A stretch of DNA of 64,000 nt from Oscillospiraceae bacterium (GCA_916988195.3 CAKASQ030000061.1:62001-126000), one strand, 5' to 3'; counted from the stretch's first letter, positions 41,735 to 61,578 are shown. Numbers and translations are program-made. Notes: generated from the sequence alone by a model not told the origin.

Positions 41735-42718
41735 TTACTGGTACGCCTCGCACTGCGTGAGCATGTTTTGCAGGAAAATGCCGTAGCCCTGCTCGGGGCG
41801 GTTGACAAGGACGTGTGTGACGGCCCCAATGAGCCTGCCGTCCTGTAGGATCGGGCTTCCGGACATGCCCTGGACGATGCCGCCGGTGACTGCAAGAAGG
41901 CGCTCGTCGGTGACGGTGAGAAGGAGGTTCCGCCCGTTTTCCGCCTGCGGATAAAGCTTATCGATGCGCACACAATATTCCCGGGTTTCTTTGCCGTCGA
42001 CGTTTGCGAGAATGACCGCCGCGCCCGTATGGATCTGCGATGCGTCCGCAACCGGAACACTCTCGCTCTGCGGCAGAGCGGTGAGTTTGCCGAAAATGCC
42101 GTGCGGCTCGTTCTGCGAGACGGAGCCAAGCGGGTCTGCAACGTCAAAGCTCCCATGGAGCTCGCCCGGCGTGCCGCGCACGCCCTTTTTCACGTCTGTG
42201 ACGCTCGACGGGACAAGCACGCCGCCGGAGATGGCAAGCGGCTGCGCGGAGGTAAGTCCCGCGACGCCGTGTCCCAGCGCGCCATACACGCCGGTCTCCG
42301 GGTCAAAGAATGTGATCGTTCCGATGCCGGAAATGTTGTCACGGACGGAAATGCCGAGGCGGTAGCCGGTTTCCGTTTTCTCGGGGGTCAGATAAAATTC
42401 CGCCTGCTTTTCGCCCCGGCGGACGCTGAGGCAGACGCTTTTGCCGCTCGATAAGCGAAGCGACGCGTCCTGCACGGAGGAGACGCGCGTGCCGTCAATT
42501 TTCAAAATGGTATCGCCCGCGCGAAGCCCGGCCCTTTGTGCAGGAGCCTGCTCATCAAGCGCGGTAATGAGAAGCCCTCCGGTATAGAGCTTGATGCCCG
42601 CCGTATGGCCGCAGGGCACGAGCCGGTCCGGCATGGCGGCAAGGGTCTGCATACAGAGCGCAGCCGCAAGAAAAAGCGCCGTAAACGTCCGGCGCAGCGT
42701 CAAAGTCATGTGTTTCAT
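41735..42718 (-). CDS. spoIVB: SpoIVB-family serine peptidase (S55)
   Basis: A 327-residue protein with an N-terminal membrane/signal segment, a PDZ domain (about 50-110, with AGLRAGDTILKIDGTRV) and the S55 peptidase domain (GALGHGV early, catalytic S286 in GMSGSPI, then GAVTHVLVN). In spore-formers SpoIVB is secreted from the forespore and triggers pro-sigma-K processing in the mother cell. At 327 residues it is shorter than the B. subtilis protein. The ATG at 42718 (MKHMTL) follows AGGATTTTGCGGG. Its presence is the best evidence that this organism sporulates. Confidence 0.9.
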   Translation of the reverse strand: MKHMTLTLRRTFTALFLAAALCMQTLAAMPDRLVPCGHTAGIKLYTGGLLITALDEQAPAQRAGLRAGDTILKIDGTRVSSVQDASLRLSSGKSVCLSVRRGEKQAEFYLTPEKTETGYRLGISVRDNISGIGTITFFDPETGVYGALGHGVAGLTSAQPLAISGGVLVPSSVTDVKKGVRGTPGELHGSFDVADPLGSVSQNEPHGIFGKLTALPQSESVPVADASQIHTGAAVILANVDGKETREYCVRIDKLYPQAENGRNLLLTVTDERLLAVTGGIVQGMSGSPILQDGRLIGAVTHVLVNRPEQGYGIFLQNMLTQCEAYQ

Positions 42719-42936
42719 CCCGCAAAATCCTCTCCCAAATCGCTGATCTCGAAGTTTAATATGGCGCGCGGCGGGAGATTCCACGCACGAAACCGGCTAG
42801 TAAAAACAAGGCGGATTTCCTTGTCAAAAGCTGAGACGAGATGGCCTTTTTCATGCGGGGCGGCGCGTTTTGCGGGGGCGGGAAATGGGCAGTACGGAAA
42901 AAATTGCGGGATTTGCTGATTTTTGAAAAATAACGC

Positions 42937-42964
42937 TTGACAAATGAGCAAAGCTCGCTATAAT
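42937..42964 (+). promoter_or_regulatory. Promoter of tRNA-Gln
   Basis: TTGACA (42937-42942), 16 bp, TATAAT (42959-42964). The 218 bases between it and spoIVB hold nothing I can name. Confidence 0.8.
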
Positions 42965-42994
42965 AATACTTGCGTTTCGGCGCTGCGGCAATTT

Positions 42995-43068
42995 AGGGGA
43001 TTTGTGTAACGGTAGCACACCGGACTCTGACTCCGTTTGCGGGGGTTCGAATCCCTCATCCCCTGCCA
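42995..43068 (+). tRNA. tRNA-Gln (anticodon CTG)
   Basis: Acceptor AGGGGAT pairs with ATCCCCT, followed by G and an encoded CCA. The D arm is GTG...CAC, the anticodon loop CTCTGAC gives anticodon CTG (codon CAG), and the T arm carries GTTCGAATC. The outermost anticodon-stem pair (C with T) is mismatched. It has its own promoter and terminator. Confidence 0.93.
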
Positions 43069-43070
43069 AG

Positions 43071-43109
43071 AAGAGCTTTGAGATTTGTCTCAAGGCTCTT
43101 TCTTTTTTT
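43071..43109 (+). terminator. Terminator of tRNA-Gln
   Basis: AAGAGCTTTGAGA / TCTCAAGGCTCTT stem with a TTTG loop, then TCTTTTTTT. Confidence 0.85.
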
Positions 43110-43140
43110 GAATCTCAAGTACGTGAGGATGGATGATACC

Positions 43141-43623
43141 ATGGAAATCAGAACAGCGGAGCTTTCCGATCTGGACGCGATTGCGCAGGTCGAGGCGGAA
43201 TGCTTCCCGGCGGCGGAGGCCGCAACAAAGAAGGCGCTGGAGGCGCGGCTGCAATCGTATAACAATCACTTCTGGCTGCTGCTGGACGAGGGGAGGCTCG
43301 TTTCCTTTGTCGACGGCATGGTGACCGATCAGAAGGATTTGACGGACGATCTGTACGAAAACGCACGGGCGCATGATGAAACTGGCGCGTGGCAGATGAT
43401 TTTTGGCGTCAATACAATTCCGGCGTACCGAAAGCGCGGCTGCGCGGGGATGCTTTTGGAGCGCGCGATAGAGGATGCAAGGCAACAGGGAAGACGGGGT
43501 CTTGTTCTGACCTGCAAGGAGCGCCTGCTGCCGTATTACGCGAAATTCGGCTTCGTAAATGAAGGCGTGTCGGGTTCGACGCACGGCGGTGTGACGTGGT
43601 ACCAGATGCGGCTGACGTTCTGA
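43141..43623 (+). CDS. GNAT-family N-acetyltransferase
   Basis: A 160-residue acetyl-CoA-dependent transferase: EIRTAELSDLDAIAQVEAECFP at the start and the acetyl-CoA loop IPAYRKRGCAGMLLERAI in the centre, ending with YYAKFGFVNEGVS. Substrate unknown; the pattern is close to arylalkylamine-type GNATs. Start choice between 43129 and 43141 is uncertain; 43141 gives the usual short lead into the first strand. It stands alone between terminators. Confidence 0.82.
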   Translation: MEIRTAELSDLDAIAQVEAECFPAAEAATKKALEARLQSYNNHFWLLLDEGRLVSFVDGMVTDQKDLTDDLYENARAHDETGAWQMIFGVNTIPAYRKRGCAGMLLERAIEDARQQGRRGLVLTCKERLLPYYAKFGFVNEGVSGSTHGGVTWYQMRLTF

Positions 43624-43636
43624 ATACAAATAAAAT

Positions 43637-43680
43637 GCCCCGGATACGGAAAAAATTCCGCGTCCGGGGCAAAATTTTCT
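43637..43680 (+). terminator. Terminator of the GNAT gene
   Basis: GCCCCGGA-TA-CGGAA / TTCCG-CG-TCCGGGGC stem, then AAAATTTTCTT. Confidence 0.8.
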
Positions 43681-43762
43681 TCGATTTGTTACGAGTGCAT
43701 GGCAGATTACACCATGTCAAGAAAAATAATAAAAAAAGCTGCACAAAAATGCAGCAAAAGAA

Positions 43763-43791
43763 TTGACGGATGGAACAAATTGTGGTATCAT
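43763..43791 (+). promoter_or_regulatory. Promoter of rpoBC
   Basis: TTGACG (43763-43768), 17 bp, TATCAT (43786-43791). Confidence 0.75.
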
Positions 43792-43959
43792 GTAAGTCCA
43801 TAATGCCTGAGTGCGGCAACGCGCCGCTTTCACCTTTATCTGGATTGATTATAGCACCGGTTGAGGCGGAACGCAAGCAGTGTGGCGGAAGAAACGAACA
43901 ACTCTTCCGGGTGTATCGTTAAAAACACAGAACCAAAAGAAAGGCTGTGAGGTAATAGA
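43792..43959 (+). other. rpoB leader region
   Basis: About 160 transcribed bases before the rpoB ATG. No rplJ/rplL genes precede rpoB here. A small GCGGCAACGCGCCGC-like hairpin is visible, but no known leader motif. Confidence 0.4.
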
Positions 43960-47664
<3,705 letters not shown>

Positions 47665-47679
47665 GGAGGCGGCAATACA

Positions 47680-51603
<3,924 letters not shown>

Positions 51604-51609
51604 GACATC

Positions 51610-51648
51610 AACGAAAAAGAGAGCGCCCTAGGCGCTCTCTTTTTCGTT
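51610..51648 (+). terminator. Terminator of rpoBC
   Basis: An 18-bp perfect inverted repeat around CTA, with AACGAAAAAGAGAGCGCC as the left arm and a T run inside the right arm, so it can act in both directions. Confidence 0.9.
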
Positions 51649-51656
51649 GAAAGGGA

Positions 51657-51814
51657 ATGCAGCCTGACTGCGCGCATAATTTTTGCCCCTTTGGGTCAAA
51701 AAATACCACACTTGCGGGCTGAGAAGTATGTTTCCAGTCGGCAGAGCCGCCGGATAACATGATTTCTATTTTATTTTGCGCCTGCGGGCGCAAAACTCTG
51801 CGAGGCTTCTTTTG
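51657..51814. repeat. About 160-bp structured intergenic repeat, copy A
   Basis: Shares blocks with the copy at 56981-57140: ACTGCGCGCATAATTTTTGC, CCACACTTGCGG, GAGCCGCCGGATAA and AACTCTGCGAGGCTT. It contains hairpins (TTTTGCGCC TGC GGGCGCAAAA; CGGC AGA GCCG) that are kept in the other copy with changed bases. Together with the terminator before it and the promoter after it, this fills most of the 425-bp gap between rpoC and the L7Ae-like gene. Confidence 0.8.
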
Positions 51815-51937
51815 CGGGAATCCGCGGGATATGGACAATGGTGCGCGATGGCGTTTTGGTGATTGTGCCGAGGCGGGCGAAAGCCTTGCAATTGCAGAAA
51901 AAATTGAAAATTTTCTTTTTTCCGGGCACAAATATAG
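51815..51937. other. Intergenic DNA without recognised feature
   Basis: I see no gene or repeat here. Short reading frames are not supported by ribosome sites. Confidence 0.4.
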
Positions 51938-51966
51938 TTGACGAATTTCGTTTATTCTGCTATAAT
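51938..51966 (+). promoter_or_regulatory. Promoter of the L7Ae-rpsL-rpsG-fusA genes
   Basis: TTGACG (51938-51943), 17 bp, TATAAT (51961-51966). Confidence 0.85.
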
Positions 51967-52028
51967 TCATCCTTGCGTGGGTATGGCCGCGAGAGTCTTG
52001 CCGCGCAAATACATGGGGGTGCCCGACA

Positions 52029-52268
52029 GTGGAAGAACATTGCCAATCCAAAAAGGTTGTGGGCATCAAGCAGGTGAAAAAGGCCTTGCGCGAAGGGCGC
52101 GCGCTGGAAGTGATTCTGGCGGACGACGCGGACCCGGCGCTGATTGAGCCTTTGGAGGAAGCCTGCCGGGAAGCGGGTGTTCCGACAAAGCATACCGCGT
52201 CCATGAAAGAGCTCGGAAGGGCCTGCTCGATTGCGGTCGGCGCGGCCTGCGCGGCATATGTCCGCTGA
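52029..52268 (+). CDS. L7Ae/YbxF-like RNA-binding protein
   Basis: A 79-residue L7Ae-fold protein: KKVVGIKQVKKALREGRALEVILADDADP and the C-terminal KELGRACSIAVGAACAAYV match YbxF, the kink-turn-binding protein found at the head of the str operon in Bacillota. The start is GTG at 52029. It lies directly upstream of rpsL, the typical place. Confidence 0.88.
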   Translation: MEEHCQSKKVVGIKQVKKALREGRALEVILADDADPALIEPLEEACREAGVPTKHTASMKELGRACSIAVGAACAAYVR

Positions 52269-52362
52269 GCAAATTTCTTTGGTCCCAACGGAATATTTTA
52301 CAATATTTCCGGGATACTATACATCGCTGGAAACAGCAACATTTTGAGAAAGGAGGAACACT

Positions 52363-52788
52363 ATGCCTACTTTTAATCAGCTGGTTAGAAAGGGAAGAGA
52401 GCAGTCCACCTACAAGTCCACGGCTCCGGCTCTGCAGAAGGGTATCAACACTCTGAAGAACCGCGCCACCGATCTGTCTTCTCCGCAGAAGAGAGGTGTC
52501 TGCACCGCAGTCCGTACCACCACCCCGAAGAAGCCGAACTCCGCACTTCGTAAGATCGCCCGTGTGCGTCTGACGAACGGTTACGAGGTCTCCGCTTACA
52601 TCCCCGGTGTTGGTCACAATCTGCAGGAGCACTCCGTCGTTCTGATCCGCGGCGGCCGTGTCAAGGACCTTCCTGGTGTGCGTTACCACATCATCCGCGG
52701 CACGCTCGATACGCAGGGCGTTCAGGGACGTATGCAGGCTCGCTCGAAGTACGGTGCAAAGCGCCCGAAGGCCGGCAAGAAGAAGTAA
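52363..52788 (+). CDS. rpsL: 30S ribosomal protein S12
   Basis: A 141-residue S12 with the invariant decoding-centre loops [16 protein letters not shown] and [18 protein letters not shown], including both lysines (in PKKPNS and further on) where streptomycin resistance changes occur; the wild-type residues are present. GAAAGGAGG precedes the ATG. rpsG follows after 160 bases that contain a possible hairpin. Confidence 0.98.
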   Translation: MPTFNQLVRKGREQSTYKSTAPALQKGINTLKNRATDLSSPQKRGVCTAVRTTTPKKPNSALRKIARVRLTNGYEVSAYIPGVGHNLQEHSVVLIRGGRVKDLPGVRYHIIRGTLDTQGVQGRMQARSKYGAKRPKAGKKK

Positions 52789-52824
52789 GATTCTTCTGTC
52801 CAATTAGCATTTTTCCTGCCTTTT

Positions 52825-52853
52825 GCAAGGCAAAGCCTTGCCAAGCGTTTTTT
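52825..52853 (+). terminator. Possible hairpin between rpsL and rpsG
   Basis: GCAAGGC AAA GCCTTGC stem, with CAAGCG then TTTTTT. It may attenuate or process the transcript rather than stop it. Confidence 0.4.
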
Positions 52854-52948
52854 ATATATATTTTATAGAAACCTCTTGGCAGGCACAAACGCAGAAGAAA
52901 GCTTCTGCGAAGTACCTATGAAATCATTATATGAAGGAGGGAAGTAAA

Positions 52949-53419
52949 GTGCCCAGAAGAGGTAATGTTCCCAAGAGAGAGATTCTTCCGGATCCGATCT
53001 ACGGTTCGATTCTGGTGACGAAGCTCGTCAACAGCATTATGCTCGACGGCAAGAAGGGCGTAGCCCAGAAGGTCGTTTATGGTGCATTCCAGATCGTAGA
53101 AGAAAAGACTGGTAAGTCCGGTCTGGAGGCTTTCCAGCAGGCGATGGAAAACATCATGCCCGCTGTCGAAGTCAAGACCCGCCGCGTTGGCGGTGCGAAC
53201 TATCAGGTTCCGATCGAGGTCCGGCCTGAAAGACGTCAGACCCTTGGTCTGCGTTGGCTGACTAACTATAGTCGCGCGAGAAGTGAGAAGACCATGAGAG
53301 AGCGCCTTGCCGGCGAAATCATGGATGCCTGCAACAACACCGGTGCCGCAGTGAAGAAGCGCGAAGACACCCACAAGATGGCGGAGGCAAACAAGGCATT
53401 CTCTCACTTCCGCTGGTAA
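52949..53419 (+). CDS. rpsG: 30S ribosomal protein S7
   Basis: A 156-residue S7 with [37 protein letters not shown] and the C-terminal [16 protein letters not shown]. The start is GTG at 52949, after AGGAGGG; the in-frame ATG at 52931 would place the ribosome site inside the gene. Length equals the classical S7. fusA starts 18 bases downstream. Confidence 0.97.
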   Translation: MPRRGNVPKREILPDPIYGSILVTKLVNSIMLDGKKGVAQKVVYGAFQIVEEKTGKSGLEAFQQAMENIMPAVEVKTRRVGGANYQVPIEVRPERRQTLGLRWLTNYSRARSEKTMRERLAGEIMDACNNTGAAVKKREDTHKMAEANKAFSHFRW

Positions 53420-53437
53420 TCAAAAAAGGAGTACAGC

Positions 53438-55516
<2,079 letters not shown>

Positions 55517-55556
55517 AGTTAAGCAGATTTTCTGCGATGTTTTTTGCAAAATCTCC

Positions 55557-55585
55557 TTGTCAAATCGGCATTTGTCGTGTATGAT
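55557..55585 (+). promoter_or_regulatory. Promoter of tuf
   Basis: TTGTCA (55557-55562), 17 bp, TATGAT (55580-55585), between fusA and tuf. Confidence 0.75.
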
Positions 55586-55646
55586 GGAGAAGATGTAAAA
55601 AAGCAATTCCAAATGTAAGAGAATTAACTAAGGAGGATTCATCCAA

Positions 55647-56903
<1,257 letters not shown>

Positions 56904-56908
56904 TTTCC

Positions 56909-56948
56909 AATAAAAAACGAGGATGCTTCGGCATCCTCGTTTTTTATT
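56909..56948 (+). terminator. Terminator of tuf
   Basis: An 18-bp perfect stem (AATAAAAAACGAGGATGC) with a TTCG tetraloop and a T run in the right arm. Confidence 0.95.
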
Positions 56949-56950
56949 GT

Positions 56951-56977
56951 TCCAAGGAACGCGGGGCGTTCCTTGGA
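56951..56977. repeat. Perfect inverted repeat
   Basis: TCCAAGGAACGC and its complement around GGG, directly between the tuf terminator and repeat copy B. Confidence 0.7.
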
Positions 56978-56980
56978 TGG

Positions 56981-57140
56981 GGATACAGTCCGACTGCGCG
57001 CATAATTTTTGCCCCGTAGGGGCAAAAATTCCACACTTGCGGACGGAGCTGTATTTTTCCGGACGGCGGAGCCGCCGGATAAAATGGATTTGATTTTATT
57101 TCGCCATCCGCAGATGGCGAAACTCTGCGAGGCTTTTTGG
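56981..57140. repeat. About 160-bp structured intergenic repeat, copy B
   Basis: Second copy of the element at 51657-51814. Its stems TTTTTGCCCC GTA GGGGCAAAAA and TTTCGCCATC CGCA GATGGCGAAA occupy the same places as hairpins of copy A, but with different base pairs. It fills most of the 349-bp gap between tuf and the next gene. Confidence 0.8.
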
Positions 57141-57199
57141 GTGTGAACATTTCTGGAAGAATTTCAGGTTTTTGTGGAAAAATCAGTTGAAGTATAGTA

Positions 57200-57208
57200 T
57201 GATATAAT
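57200..57208 (+). promoter_or_regulatory. Extended -10 promoter
   Basis: TGA-TATAAT (57200-57208) 45 bases before the small membrane protein; no good -35 box. Confidence 0.5.
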
Positions 57209-57252
57209 TAGCATTTCAAGAGCCTTACGCATAGAATGCGTGGGGTGATTTT

Positions 57253-57657
57253 GTGATTTGGGACGTTTTGATTTGCGCGCTCTGGTGCGTGGGGATTCTG
57301 GGGCTTGTCTGGGTGCTGGCAGGGTGGTTCTTGCTGCCCTTGTCCGGAAGACAGCTGACGGTGATTTTTCCGGAGGAAAGGCCCGGGGCATTGGAGCGGC
57401 AGCTGCGGACACTTGAGTGGCTGCGGGCGGCGGGGCTATCGCGGGGCGAGGTTTTTGTCATCTGCGACCGGATGGACGCAGCGGAAAAACGCGAGGCGGA
57501 GGCCTTTGCTCGCGACAGAATCTATTTGCACGTTGGTACGCGGGCGCAGCTTTGCGCGATTGTAAAGATGGGATGGAACGATGACGAGGCAGGAAGAACA
57601 GATGATTCGCGGGACGGTGCAGAGCGTCCTGTTTCAGAACCCGGAAAACGGATATAG
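57253..57657 (+). CDS. Small membrane protein of unknown function
   Basis: A 134-residue protein starting at GTG 57253: a hydrophobic N-terminal helix (about 2-28) followed by a soluble part (QLTVIFPEERPGALERQLRTLEW...). I recognise no family. Its 3' end overlaps recD2 by 77 bases in another frame, more than usual, and the last 25 residues are low in structure, so the true end could be altered by a recent frameshift. Confidence 0.6.
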   Translation: MIWDVLICALWCVGILGLVWVLAGWFLLPLSGRQLTVIFPEERPGALERQLRTLEWLRAAGLSRGEVFVICDRMDAAEKREAEAFARDRIYLHVGTRAQLCAIVKMGWNDDEAGRTDDSRDGAERPVSEPGKRI

Positions 57658-59797
57658 CGTTTTGAAGCTGCGCACGGAGGACGGCGAACTTGTGACCGTG
57701 GTCGGGACGATCCCAATGACGATCGTAGGCGAGCGGCTGGTCATTGCAGGCCGCTGGGGCCATCATCCGAACCACGGCCCGCAGTTTGAGGCGGAGTTTC
57801 TCGAGCGGCTCATGCCGGAGACGAAGGCGGAGATTTTCTCGTTCCTGTCCTCCCGCGCGGTCAAGGGCATCGGCGCGAAGACGGCGGAGAAGATCGTCTC
57901 CCGTTTCGGCGCGTCTAGCCTCGACGTGCTGGAAAATGAGCCCGAACGGCTGACGGAGATTCCGGGGATTACGGAAAAGAAGGCGCGCGAGATGAGCGAG
58001 AGCTTCCGCCGCCAGTCCGGCATTCGCAGGCTGATCGAATTTCTGACAGCGCACCGTCTCCCGCCTGAGCTTGCCGTGCGGCTCTACCGCGTGTATGGCG
58101 AGCTGGCCCAGGACGCGCTGCGGGATGACCCGTACTTACTGACGGACCCCTATTTCCACGCGGATTTTTCGCTTGTCGACGCGTTCGCGCTGGAGCTCGA
58201 CGTAGCGGCGGACGATGAGCGGCGCGTAGAAGCCGGGATTCTCTTTGAGCTTTCCTATAACCTTTCAAACGGCCACACGTTCATCCCTCTGCCGAAGCTC
58301 TGCGCAGCAACGGCGGCGCTTTTAAACTTGGAGACGGAGCTGATTGAGGAAGGTATTACACGCCTTACAGAGCAGGAGCGGCTGGTGGTCGACGCAATCG
58401 CCGGCTTGCAGGCGTGCTACCTGCCGGAGTTTTACGAGGCGGAGACGTATATCACAGCGCGGCTTCTGCAGATGGCGGAAAAGGAGCTTCCGGCTCCTAA
58501 AAATTTGGACGCGCTCGTTTCGCAAATTGAGGCGGAGCAGGGGATTTCCTATGCAAGATTACAGCGCGAGGCCATCCGCAAGGCGGCCACGCAGCAGCTT
58601 CTGATCGTAACCGGTGGCCCCGGCACGGGCAAGACGACCGTCATGTCCGGTATTTTGTCGCTGTTTGACTCGATGAAAGTCAAAACGCAGCTGGCGGCGC
58701 CTACCGGCCGCGCGGCCAAGCGCCTTTCCGAGGTGACAGAGCGCGAGGCGTCCACGATTCACAGACTGCTCGAGGCGCAGTTTGACGAGGCGACGGGGCT
58801 CATGTCGTTTTTCCATGATGAGGACGAGCCCCTTAAAATCGATGCGATGATTGTCGACGAAACGTCCATGGTCGATTTGCAGCTGATGCTCTCTCTCTTG
58901 CGGGCGCTTACGCCCAACTGCCGTCTGATTCTGGTCGGCGACCCGGACCAGCTGCCGTCGGTTGGCGCGGGGAATGTGTTCTCCGATCTCATTCGCAGCG
59001 GAAAAATCGCGACTGTGCGCCTTACGGAAATTTTCCGGCAGGCGCAGGAGAGCTTGATCGTCATGAACGCGCACGCGGTCAACCGGGGCGAGCTTCCTGA
59101 TTTATCGCGCAAGGACAAGGACTTCTTCTTCATGCGCAGGCGGACGGCAGAGAGCCTCGTGCAGACGGTGCAGGAGCTCTGCGCGACGCGCCTTCCCAAG
59201 AACATGGGAATCGTGCCTGCGGATATTCAGGTGCTTTCTCCGACGAGAAAGGGCGACACGGGCACGAGAGCGTTAAATCTTGCGCTGCAAGCCGTCCTGA
59301 ATCCGCCCGCGACGGGAAAACGGGAGAAAAAGCACGGAGATTTTTCCTTCCGCGAGGGCGACCGGGTGATGCAAATTCGGAACAATTATGATATACTATG
59401 GAAAAGGTGCGACGGTCTCGGCGCGGGTACCGGCATTTTTAACGGCGACATCGGAACGATCGCGCGCATCGACTTTGAAGCGGAGCTTGTGACGATCGAC
59501 TTTGATGACCGGCGCGCGGAATACAGCTTCGACATGCTCTCCGAGCTCGAGCCCGCATATGCGATGACAGTGCACAAGAGCCAGGGCAGCGAGTACCGGG
59601 CGGTGATTTTGTCTGCGTTTTCGGGCTCTCAGCTGCTTCTGACGCGGAGCGTTCTCTATACGGCCATCACGCGCGCCAGAGAGCTCTTCATCATCGTCGG
59701 CAACGAAGAGGTGATTGCCGCCATGACGCGCAACGACCGCCAGCAGCGGCGCTACAGCGGCCTCAAGCTCCGATTAGAGCAGGGAGAGCCGTCCTGA
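57581..59797 (+). CDS. recD2: RecD2-type 5'-3' DNA helicase
   Basis: A 738-residue superfamily 1B helicase: N-terminal domain (GTVQSVLFQNPENGYSVLKL), helix-hairpin-helix repeats (IGAKTAEKIVSRFG), Walker A VTGGPGTGKTTV (about 343-354), Walker B VDETSMVD, and the C-terminal AMTVHKSQGSEYRAVIL. RecD2 works in repair outside RecBCD. A start at 57602 (MIRGTVQS) with AGGAAG upstream is equally possible. comFC overlaps by one base. Confidence 0.95.
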   Translation: MTRQEEQMIRGTVQSVLFQNPENGYSVLKLRTEDGELVTVVGTIPMTIVGERLVIAGRWGHHPNHGPQFEAEFLERLMPETKAEIFSFLSSRAVKGIGAKTAEKIVSRFGASSLDVLENEPERLTEIPGITEKKAREMSESFRRQSGIRRLIEFLTAHRLPPELAVRLYRVYGELAQDALRDDPYLLTDPYFHADFSLVDAFALELDVAADDERRVEAGILFELSYNLSNGHTFIPLPKLCAATAALLNLETELIEEGITRLTEQERLVVDAIAGLQACYLPEFYEAETYITARLLQMAEKELPAPKNLDALVSQIEAEQGISYARLQREAIRKAATQQLLIVTGGPGTGKTTVMSGILSLFDSMKVKTQLAAPTGRAAKRLSEVTEREASTIHRLLEAQFDEATGLMSFFHDEDEPLKIDAMIVDETSMVDLQLMLSLLRALTPNCRLILVGDPDQLPSVGAGNVFSDLIRSGKIATVRLTEIFRQAQESLIVMNAHAVNRGELPDLSRKDKDFFFMRRRTAESLVQTVQELCATRLPKNMGIVPADIQVLSPTRKGDTGTRALNLALQAVLNPPATGKREKKHGDFSFREGDRVMQIRNNYDILWKRCDGLGAGTGIFNGDIGTIARIDFEAELVTIDFDDRRAEYSFDMLSELEPAYAMTVHKSQGSEYRAVILSAFSGSQLLLTRSVLYTAITRARELFIIVGNEEVIAAMTRNDRQQRRYSGLKLRLEQGEPS

Positions 59798-60459
59798 TGC
59801 GCGCGCTCGATTGGCTGCTGGACCTTCTGTATCCGCCGAAGTGCGTGATTTGCAGAAGGCTTCTTGCGCGCGGCGAACAGGACATCTGCCCGGACTGCTT
59901 TGAGAGTTTACCGAACTTCGAGGGCGAGAAGCCGCGGGTGGGCGGCGCGGAGGGCCTCAGTGTGACGCTCTTTTATGAGGGTGCGGTGCGCGAGTCGTTC
60001 CTGCGCTTTAAATTCTCCGGTCGCGACTTTTATGCGGATGTATACGGAAACTGGATGGCGGGCAGAATTCGGGACGAACTCGGACGCGGCTTTGACGGCG
60101 TGTGCTGGGTTCCTGTGAGCAAAAAGCGGCGCAAGTCGCGCGGCTATGATCAATCGGAGCTGCTGGCCAAGCGCGTTGCAAAGGAACTTTCGCTTCCCAC
60201 GTGTGCAGCGCTTCAGAAGCACGCCGAGCGGAATCCGCAGTCCCAGCTCAAAGACGCGGCCCTTCGGCAGGCGAACGCATCCGGTGCATTTTCCGTGCGT
60301 CCCGATGCGGATGTTTCCGGGAAAACGCTTCTTTTGATCGACGACATTGTAACGACCGGCGCGACGCTCTCGGAATGCTGCCGGATGCTCAGGCAGGCGG
60401 GCGCGAAGCATATTTATTGCGCGGCGTTCGCTTCTCCACGCAAGGAAAAGGAAAGGTGA
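59797..60459 (+). CDS. comFC: ComFC-family phosphoribosyltransferase-like protein
   Basis: A 220-residue protein with an N-terminal zinc site (CVICRRLL and CPDCF) and a type I phosphoribosyltransferase fold ending in the PRPP loop LLIDDIVTTGAT. ComFC is needed for DNA uptake in competent Bacillus. The ATG overlaps the recD2 stop (TGATG). mreB follows by seven bases, so recD2-comFC-mreB are likely one transcript. Confidence 0.92.
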   Translation: MRALDWLLDLLYPPKCVICRRLLARGEQDICPDCFESLPNFEGEKPRVGGAEGLSVTLFYEGAVRESFLRFKFSGRDFYADVYGNWMAGRIRDELGRGFDGVCWVPVSKKRRKSRGYDQSELLAKRVAKELSLPTCAALQKHAERNPQSQLKDAALRQANASGAFSVRPDADVSGKTLLLIDDIVTTGATLSECCRMLRQAGAKHIYCAAFASPRKEKER

Positions 60460-60466
60460 CGAACCC

Positions 60467-61498
60467 ATGAAGCTTTCAAGAGATATCGGTATCGATCTTG
60501 GTACCGCGAATATTCTGGTCTATGAAGAGGGCAAGGGAATTGTCCTGCGCGAGCCGTCGGTTGTGGCGGTCGATAAGAACACCGGCAAGGTGCTTCAGGT
60601 CGGCGCGGCGGCGAGAAACATGCTCGGAAGAACGCCGGGCAATATTGTGGCCGTGCGGCCGCTTCGCGACGGCGTGATCTCAGACTATGAGATGACCGAG
60701 AAAATGCTCGATCAGTTCCTCAAAAAAATCAGCAAATTTTCGCTCATCAAGCCCCGCGTGATCGTCTGCGTGCCGTCCGGCGTGACGGAGGTCGAAGAGC
60801 GTGCGGTCATTCAGGCGACCATGGAAGCGGGCGCGCGGCGCGTGTATCTGATCGAAGAGCCGTACGCGGCGGCGCTCGGCGCGAAGCTCGACATCACGGG
60901 GCCGGACGGCCATATGGTGGTCGACATCGGCGGCGGAACGACGGATATCGCCGTGCTGTCTCTCGGCGGTATCGCAACGTCGTCCTCTATCAAAATTGCG
61001 GGCGACACGTTTGACGAAGCGGTTGCGGCCTTTATGCGCAAGCGCTACGGCATGATCATCGGCCTCAACACTGCCGAGGAAGTGAAAATCACCATCGGCT
61101 GCGTCTACGACCGGCCGGAACCTGTCAGCATGCTCGTCAAGGGCCGCGACCTCAAGACGGGGCTTCCCAAAGAGGAAATGGTGTCCTCTGTCGATCTCAT
61201 GGAGGCCTTCAAGCGACCCGCGCGGCAGATCGTCGACGAGGTGCTTGCGGTTTTGGAGCTGAGCTCTCCGGAGCTTGTGGCAGATGTGGCGCGAAATGGG
61301 ATCGTTCTGACCGGCGGCGGCTGTCAGCTCTATGGCTTCGATTTCCTGATCTCCGAGCGCACGGAGATCCCCTGCACGATTGCCGACGACCCGGACTCCT
61401 GCGTGGCCCTCGGCTGCGGCAAGAGCCTCGAGTGGATCAACTCCATGCAGGAAGGTACCATTAACCTTGCCAGAAGGAAACTTATGAAGGAAGGTTAA
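60467..61498 (+). CDS. mreB: MreB/Mbl-family actin-like protein
   Basis: A 343-residue rod-shape actin homologue: DIGIDLGTANILVY (phosphate 1), GRTPGNIVAVRPLRDGVI, VVDIGGGTTDIAV (phosphate 2) and VLTGGGCQLYG (adenosine motif). It directs lateral wall growth under the membrane. mreC and mreD are not nearby, suggesting an Mbl-like or secondary copy. Confidence 0.95.
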   Translation: MKLSRDIGIDLGTANILVYEEGKGIVLREPSVVAVDKNTGKVLQVGAAARNMLGRTPGNIVAVRPLRDGVISDYEMTEKMLDQFLKKISKFSLIKPRVIVCVPSGVTEVEERAVIQATMEAGARRVYLIEEPYAAALGAKLDITGPDGHMVVDIGGGTTDIAVLSLGGIATSSSIKIAGDTFDEAVAAFMRKRYGMIIGLNTAEEVKITIGCVYDRPEPVSMLVKGRDLKTGLPKEEMVSSVDLMEAFKRPARQIVDEVLAVLELSSPELVADVARNGIVLTGGGCQLYGFDFLISERTEIPCTIADDPDSCVALGCGKSLEWINSMQEGTINLARRKLMKEG

Positions 61499-61529
61499 TG
61501 CACAAGCATTCCCTCAATTGCATACGATA

Positions 61530-61562
61530 AAAGACCGGAGAGGAATGTCTCCGGTCTTTCTT
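61530..61562 (+). terminator. Terminator of mreB
   Basis: AAAGACCGGAGA / TCTCCGGTCTTT stem, GGAATG loop, then CTT. Confidence 0.85.
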
Positions 61563-61578
61563 ATATCTCTCTGGGAGG

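Noticed and set aside
51608-52288. Minus-strand frame whose translation resembles part of the frame at 56944-57150
   Set aside because: The resemblance comes from the shared non-coding repeat; neither has a ribosome site and the stems, not codons, are conserved.
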